Shown here: positions 5,959 through 9,881 of the stretch, one piece after another | How the letters are laid out: each line of letters starts with the position of its first letter | How positions within the stretch are numbered: position 1 is the stretch's first letter | DNA from: Alphaproteobacteria bacterium MarineAlpha3_Bin4 | GTDB lineage: Bacteria > Pseudomonadota > Alphaproteobacteria > Rhodospirillales > Casp-alpha2 | Length of the DNA stretch: 9,881 nt | Direction of reading: 5' to 3' | Assembly (NCBI GenBank): GCA_002938045.1 | Contig: PTLJ01000037.1 | Span: forward strand, 1-9,881 | Position numbers and translations under genes: made by a program | The notes under the pieces: generated by a model | What the model saw: only the letters and a program-made list of their open reading frames with translations | Told to the model about the DNA's origin: nothing | The model's database searches: none

Positions 5959-7485
5959 ATGGCTTTTTCCTCTCTTCGTGATTTTATTGAAAAGCGACTC
6001 GAGCCGACCGGCCGCTTGGTACGGGTCCAAGAGCCGGTTTCACCCGTTCTCGAGATGACCGAGATTCAAACCCGGATGATTGCCGAGGACGGGCCGGCGG
6101 TGTTGTTCGAGAACGTAGTGCATGAAGACGGGACGCCCTATGAGATACCCGTATTGGTCAATTTGTTCGGAACGAAGGAACGAGTCGCGTGGGGAATGAA
6201 CCGTGATCCCAGCCAGTTGAGAGAGATCGGCGAGACCCTGGCCTTCCTTCGCCAGCCGGAACCGCCAGGGGGATGGCGAGACGCGCTTGATATGCTGCCG
6301 TTACTCAAGTCGGTGATGGCGATGAACCCAAAAAATGTGTCCCAATCGCCGTGCCATGACGTGGTGCTTACAGGGCCGGATATCGATCTTGCGCGCTTTC
6401 CTATACAGACCTGCTGGCCAAGCGAGCCAGCGCCGCTGATTACCTGGCCGCTAGTGGTGACCCAGGGCCCCGGTGCCGACGAAGAGGGCGGCGACCAGCG
6501 TGATCGTTACAACCTGGGTATTTACCGGATGCAGGTGACCGGACCCAACACAACCCTGATGCGCTGGCTCAAACATAGGGGCGGTGCTCAACACCATGCG
6601 CGCTGGAAGGAGAGGAAACAAGCGCCACTTCCCGCTGCAGCCGTCATCGGGGCCGATCCGGGCATCATCCTCGCCGCGGTGACGCCAGTGCCGGACACCC
6701 TTTCCGAGTACCAGTTCGCGGGGCTTCTGAGGGGTAAGAAAGTGGAGTTGGTCAATTGCAAGACGGTTCCCTTGAAAGTCCCAGCCGAATCCGAGATTGT
6801 CCTCGAGGGGCACGTATCCCTCGACGATTACGGCGATGAAGGTCCCTACGGCGATCACACTGGGTATTACAACGCGGTCGAACGGTTTCCCATTTTCACA
6901 CTCAGCGCTATCACCATGCGCCGAAATCCGATCTATCTTTCCACCTTTACCGGCCGGCCGCCGGACGAGCCGTCAGTCCTCGGCGAAGCCCTAAACGACA
7001 TTTTCGTACCGTTGCTGACCCAACAGTTTCCCGAGATTGTCGATTTTTGGCTACCACCGGAGGCCTGTTCTTATCGCGCCGCTGTGGTCGCAATCAAGAA
7101 AGCCTATCCGGGGCACGCCAATCGAATCATGATGGCGGTGTGGTCTTATCTGCGCCAGTTCATGTACACAAAATTTGTAATCGTCGTCGATCATGATATC
7201 AGCGCCCGCAACTGGAACGACGTGGTCTGGGCGGTTTCAACTAACGTCGATCCGGCGCGTGATGTCACGGTGATCGAAAACACACCGATCGATTATCTCG
7301 ATTTCGCGTCGCCGCAATCGGGCCTCGGCAGCAAGATGGGAATTGACGCCACGACCAAGATTTCGCCAGAGACCGTACGCGAATGGGGCCGCAAGATCCG
7401 TATGTCGGAAGACATCATCGCTGAGGTCACCCGAAAGTGGGAGAGTTACGGCCTGCCTGGAAGCGGTAAGCCGGTCTGGAAGTAA
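5959..7485 (+). CDS. ubiD: 4-hydroxy-3-polyprenylbenzoate decarboxylase UbiD
   Basis: UbiD removes the carboxyl group of 3-polyprenyl-4-hydroxybenzoate in ubiquinone synthesis, using prenylated FMN made by UbiX (no ubiX is seen in this window). From the ATG at 5959 the protein has 508 residues, close to the roughly 490-500 of known UbiD. Family signatures are YNLGIYRMQVTGPNTTLMRW beginning at Y184 (cofactor/metal region), HRGGAQHHARW shortly after, SEIVLEGHV with E279 and E283, and DEGPYGDHTGYYN around E294, which together form the prFMN and metal site. The reading frame can be extended five codons to a TTG at 5944, but the ATG gives the usual N-terminus MAFSSLRDFIEKR and has GGAA about ten bases upstream. 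A different UbiD-family aromatic decarboxylase is possible, but length, motifs and the nearby ubiA favour the ubiquinone enzyme. Confidence 0.94.
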   Translation: MAFSSLRDFIEKRLEPTGRLVRVQEPVSPVLEMTEIQTRMIAEDGPAVLFENVVHEDGTPYEIPVLVNLFGTKERVAWGMNRDPSQLREIGETLAFLRQPEPPGGWRDALDMLPLLKSVMAMNPKNVSQSPCHDVVLTGPDIDLARFPIQTCWPSEPAPLITWPLVVTQGPGADEEGGDQRDRYNLGIYRMQVTGPNTTLMRWLKHRGGAQHHARWKERKQAPLPAAAVIGADPGIILAAVTPVPDTLSEYQFAGLLRGKKVELVNCKTVPLKVPAESEIVLEGHVSLDDYGDEGPYGDHTGYYNAVERFPIFTLSAITMRRNPIYLSTFTGRPPDEPSVLGEALNDIFVPLLTQQFPEIVDFWLPPEACSYRAAVVAIKKAYPGHANRIMMAVWSYLRQFMYTKFVIVVDHDISARNWNDVVWAVSTNVDPARDVTVIENTPIDYLDFASPQSGLGSKMGIDATTKISPETVREWGRKIRMSEDIIAEVTRKWESYGLPGSGKPVWK

Positions 7486-7495
7486 ATGGAATCGA

Positions 7496-7534
7496 GGGTC
7501 CCGGGACCCGGCTAGGCCGGTTGACCTAGCTGGG
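7496..7534 (+). promoter_or_regulatory. Two overlapping, mutually exclusive hairpins between ubiD and lysS
   Basis: GGGTCCCGGGACCC (7496-7509) is a perfect 14-bp palindrome. Immediately overlapping it, CCCGGCTAGG (7507-7516) can pair with CCTAGCTGGG (7525-7534) over ten positions (one G-U) around an eight-base loop. Bases 7507-7509 are shared, so both complete structures cannot form at once. A third short palindrome, CGGCGCCG, lies at 7551-7558. No T tract follows, so it is not a standard terminator; attenuation, RNA processing or a site for a DNA-binding protein are possible. The block begins 11 bases after the ubiD stop and ends about 50 bases before the lysS ATG. Confidence 0.45.
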
Positions 7535-7585
7535 CCCGCGCCGTAGGTTCCGGCGCCGAAACATCAAAGAGTTAAAACTTCCGCC

Positions 7586-9169
7586 ATGACCGAGCTTCGA
7601 GAATACGCGCAGCACTCAACCGCCTGGCCCTTTGCCGAGGCACAGTTGCTGTTGAAGCACGTGGGCGACAAGGTGCCGGCCAAGGGCTATGTGCTTTTCG
7701 AGACGGGATACGGTCCTTCGGGTCTTCCGCATATTGGCACATTCGGCGAGGTTGCCAGGACGTCCATGGTCCGCCACGCCTTCTCCTTGCTTTCGGATTT
7801 GCCAACCAAGTTGTTTGCCTTCTCGGATGACATGGATGGTCTACGCAAGGTACCCGACAATATTCCCAATCAGGAAATGGTGGCCGAGCATCTAGGCAAA
7901 CCCTTGACGGAGATTCCCGATCCGTTCGGCATGCATGAGAGTTTTGGCCACCACAACAACGCACGCCTGAAGGCTTTTCTCGACGACTTTGGCTTCGATT
8001 ACGAGTTTAAGAGTTCCACGGAGTGTTATAAGAGTGGCCAATTCGATGCCGCGCTGTTGACGGTGCTAGAACGCTACGATGCCATCATCAACGTCATTCT
8101 GCCGACTCTCGGCGCAGAGCGTCAAGCGACCTATAGCCCGTTTTTACCTATCTGCGAGAAGACCGGCTGCGTGCTGCAAGTGCCTGTGATCAAGCCCAAT
8201 GTAGAGGCCGGCACCATTATCTACGAGGAGGAGGACGGCTCCGCGATCGAGACCCCCGTGACGGGAGGACATTGCAAACTCCAGTGGCGGCCGGACTGGG
8301 CTATGCGTTGGGCAGCGTTAGGCGTCGATTATGAAATGTCGGGCAAGGACCTGATCGATTCCGTCAAGTTATCTAGCAAAATCTGCCAGATCCTCGGGAG
8401 CCAGCCGCCGGTCGGGTTTACCTATGAGCTGTTTCTCGACGAGAACGGCGAGAAGATTTCCAAGTCCAAAGGCAACGGTTTATCGGTCGAGGAATGGTTG
8501 AGGTACGCGCCTCAGGAGAGCCTGGCGCTGTTCATGTACCAGAAGCCGAACGCGGCGAAGCGGTTGTTCTTCGACGTCATTCCCCGCAACGTCGACGATT
8601 ACCTCAGTCATTTGGAGAGTTACCCCAGGCTCGAGCCGAGAAACCGGATCGACAATCCGGTCTGGCATATTCATGCCGGCCATCCGCCGCATGAGGATTC
8701 ACACCTCAGCTACAACATCCTTCTCAATCTGGCCAGCGTCTGCCATACCGAGGACAAGTCCATCCTCTGGCATTTCATATCGCGCTATCGGCCAAATGCG
8801 ACACCCGAATCCGCGCCGATCCTCGATCAACTCGTCGCCTACGCAATTAATTACTATCGCGACTTCATAAAGCCTTTTAAGCATTATCGTCTGGCAACAG
8901 ACGAGGAGCGCCAGGCGCTACAAGACCTCGTCGACACTCTTGACGGCATGCCATCAGACAGTGGCGCCGAGACTATTCAGTCGCAGGTTTACGAAGTCGG
9001 CAACCGGCATCCCTTCCCCGACCTGAAGTTCTGGTTCCAAGCGCTATACGAAATTTTGTTCGGACAGTCCCACGGCCCACGAATGGGATCATTTATTGCG
9101 CTCTATGGTCTCGATGAGGTGAAGGATCTGCTCCGCCGTGCCATAGCCAGAGAGAATCTCAGCGAATAA
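7586..9169 (+). CDS. lysS: Lysyl-tRNA synthetase, class I
   Basis: This cytosolic enzyme charges tRNA-Lys with lysine. It belongs to the class I (Rossmann-fold) form found in archaea and some bacteria, including many alphaproteobacteria, not the class II form of E. coli; the symbol lysK is also used. The class I signatures are GPSGLPHIGT at residues 43-52 (HIGH equivalent, ATP binding) and KISKSKGNG at 290-298 (KMSKS equivalent). A cysteine-containing insertion with C190, C195, H229 and C230 (ICEKTGC and GGHCKLQWRPDW) resembles the zinc-binding segment of the family. The alpha-helical C-terminal part, about 330-527, is the anticodon-binding region. The 527-residue length is normal. The ATG at 7586 has only a weak purine stretch upstream. 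It lies 100 bases after ubiD on the same strand and could be read through from it or have its own promoter. The motifs are intact. Confidence 0.96.
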   Translation: MTELREYAQHSTAWPFAEAQLLLKHVGDKVPAKGYVLFETGYGPSGLPHIGTFGEVARTSMVRHAFSLLSDLPTKLFAFSDDMDGLRKVPDNIPNQEMVAEHLGKPLTEIPDPFGMHESFGHHNNARLKAFLDDFGFDYEFKSSTECYKSGQFDAALLTVLERYDAIINVILPTLGAERQATYSPFLPICEKTGCVLQVPVIKPNVEAGTIIYEEEDGSAIETPVTGGHCKLQWRPDWAMRWAALGVDYEMSGKDLIDSVKLSSKICQILGSQPPVGFTYELFLDENGEKISKSKGNGLSVEEWLRYAPQESLALFMYQKPNAAKRLFFDVIPRNVDDYLSHLESYPRLEPRNRIDNPVWHIHAGHPPHEDSHLSYNILLNLASVCHTEDKSILWHFISRYRPNATPESAPILDQLVAYAINYYRDFIKPFKHYRLATDEERQALQDLVDTLDGMPSDSGAETIQSQVYEVGNRHPFPDLKFWFQALYEILFGQSHGPRMGSFIALYGLDEVKDLLRRAIARENLSE

Positions 9170-9176
9170 AAGCCAC

Positions 9177-9197
9177 GCCCGAATATTGGATGCGGGC
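9177..9197 (+). terminator. Short hairpin after lysS, weak terminator candidate
   Basis: GCCCG (9177-9181) and CGGGC (9193-9197) can form a five-base-pair stem with an eleven-base loop, beginning eight bases after the lysS stop. There is no T tract, so support is slight. Confidence 0.2.
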
Positions 9198-9219
9198 AAC
9201 CGATGGCGGCCAAATTTAT

Positions 9220-9243
9220 AAAAAACGGAACGGCGCGTAGCCG
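9220..9243 (-). terminator. Probable intrinsic terminator of the decayed S24 regulator gene
   Basis: On the minus strand CGGC and GCCG form a compact stem around TACGC (strengthened by a flanking G-U pair), followed four bases later by six consecutive T (plus-strand A at 9220-9225). It starts 11 bases after the last stop of the adjacent pseudogene, the position expected of a native terminator, and it supports 9255 as the original gene end. The stem is short, so strength is uncertain. Confidence 0.42.
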
Positions 9244-9254
9244 CAGGTTCTTTA

Positions 9255-9881
9255 CTAGCTAGCCCAGGTGATACGGACGATTCACTCAACGCCCTAAATA
9301 GACACGATGCGATCGTTATGGGCGCGGTTCAGTGATTCGAGATCAACCTTGCGGACTGATTTGCGGAGCAACACCTTAGCCATAAATTTGCCACCACCGG
9401 TCTTGACGACGACCCGGCCGCTGCGGCGGATGTTTGCGTCCGGCAGAATGATAACGATGTTGTTGTCTCGGAACACCAACTCCATGCTGTCGCCCGTGAT
9501 CTCCAAAGCATAGGCTTGGGGATCAGGACCCCCCAGAAACGGTGTTTCATCCCCACCCCCACTGGCAGAAATTTGGCAGAGTCGAAAGAGCCCTCAGCCC
9601 TGGCCTGAGCATAAACGACCAATGGAATGTTGCGATAAATACTAGCGCCCCCGCCTTCCCCGACGTTAGACACAGGCTCGTTTGGGCTCGCGCCCGTAGC
9701 ATTGAGGATTTTGGAAATGCTTTCCACACACGACTACCTTAGCTTGCCTTCCTTGGTAACGCCCTTACTCTTATTGAAGGTCATCGGACCGAGGCCCGCC
9801 TTGCGTGCTAACTCAGAAGCGGAAAGCCCATGCTCCTGCGCCAGACAATCGATCGCTAGCCATACGCTCGAATGTTTCAAC
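9255..9881 (-). pseudogene. Decayed XRE-type HTH / S24 peptidase-like transcriptional regulator
   Basis: Stitching frames on the minus strand rebuilds a LexA/cI-like regulator of about 208 codons. From the window edge it reads SSVWLAIDCLAQEHGLSASE, then ARKAGLGPMTFNKSKG (helix-turn-helix), then a TAG at 9734-9736 where relatives I recall have Trp. The same frame continues with ESISKILNATGAS and IPLVVYAQARAEGSF. A frameshift lies in the C4/C5 runs at 9551-9560, after which the other frame gives GDETPFLGGPDPQAYALEIT and GDSMELVFRDNN (S24 serine box), then GRVVVKTGGGKFMAK (with the lysine region) and DLESLNRAHNDR. TAG at 9294-9296 and TGA at 9282-9284 interrupt the tail, whose remainder IVRITWAS still aligns to the usual WIARIVWASQ ending; the final TAG is at 9255-9257. 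The start is at or beyond the right edge (TTG at 9880-9878 is one option). Function when intact: probable DNA-binding repressor with a self-cleavage-type domain; target unknown. Confidence 0.82.

Noticed and set aside
6451..6858. 135-codon minus-strand open frame inside ubiD
   Set aside because: Antisense to conserved UbiD motifs, with no independent protein signature.
9329..9727. 132-codon minus-strand frame as an intact small gene
   Set aside because: Its first half is the middle of the S24 regulator and its second half is out-of-frame sequence after the frameshift, so it is a fragment of the pseudogene.
9255..9736. Stop-codon reassignment explaining the stops in the S24 gene
   Set aside because: Both TAG and TGA occur at expected Trp or other residues, a frameshift is also present, and TGA and TAG act as normal stops elsewhere (TGA ends the HD-GYP gene), so decay is simpler.

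Overview
The window looks like chromosomal core DNA from an alphaproteobacterium, probably near the Rhodospirillales. The evidence is protein character: a GCS2-type glutamate-cysteine ligase, a class I (not class II) lysyl-tRNA synthetase, typical proteobacterial UbiA and UbiD, and the order gshA-rsmE facing away from ubiA, which I recall as common in alphaproteobacteria. No mobile element, CRISPR array, tRNA or rRNA was recognised.

Layout. Bases 1-1770 hold a minus-strand pair, rsmE (16S rRNA m3U1498 methyltransferase) followed by gshA (first step of glutathione synthesis, cut by the window edge). A 104-base divergent spacer carries a good rsmE promoter and a -10-like box so close to the ubiA ATG that a leaderless ubiA message is possible. 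ubiA (1875-2795, plus) is followed by a 358-base spacer rich in inverted repeats. Bases 3154-5678 hold a minus-strand, overlapping pair: a GAF/HD-GYP cyclic-di-GMP phosphodiesterase-type protein with a large insert inside its catalytic domain, and a downstream protein of unknown function with faint gamma-glutamylcyclotransferase-like features. ubiD (5959-7485, plus) is separated from lysS (7586-9169, plus) by a spacer that can form two mutually exclusive hairpins. The right edge (9255 to the window end, minus) is a decayed XRE/S24-peptidase repressor-type gene with several independent lesions and what looks like its original terminator still in place.

How they fit together. UbiA (prenylation of 4-hydroxybenzoate) and UbiD (the later decarboxylation) belong to the same ubiquinone pathway, although the GAF/HD-GYP pair lies between them. 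The other genes are housekeeping (glutathione, ribosome modification, tRNA charging). The least ordinary parts are the insert-bearing HD-GYP enzyme with its overlapping partner, the structured ubiD-lysS spacer, and the S24 regulator remnant. I see no clear new multi-gene system.
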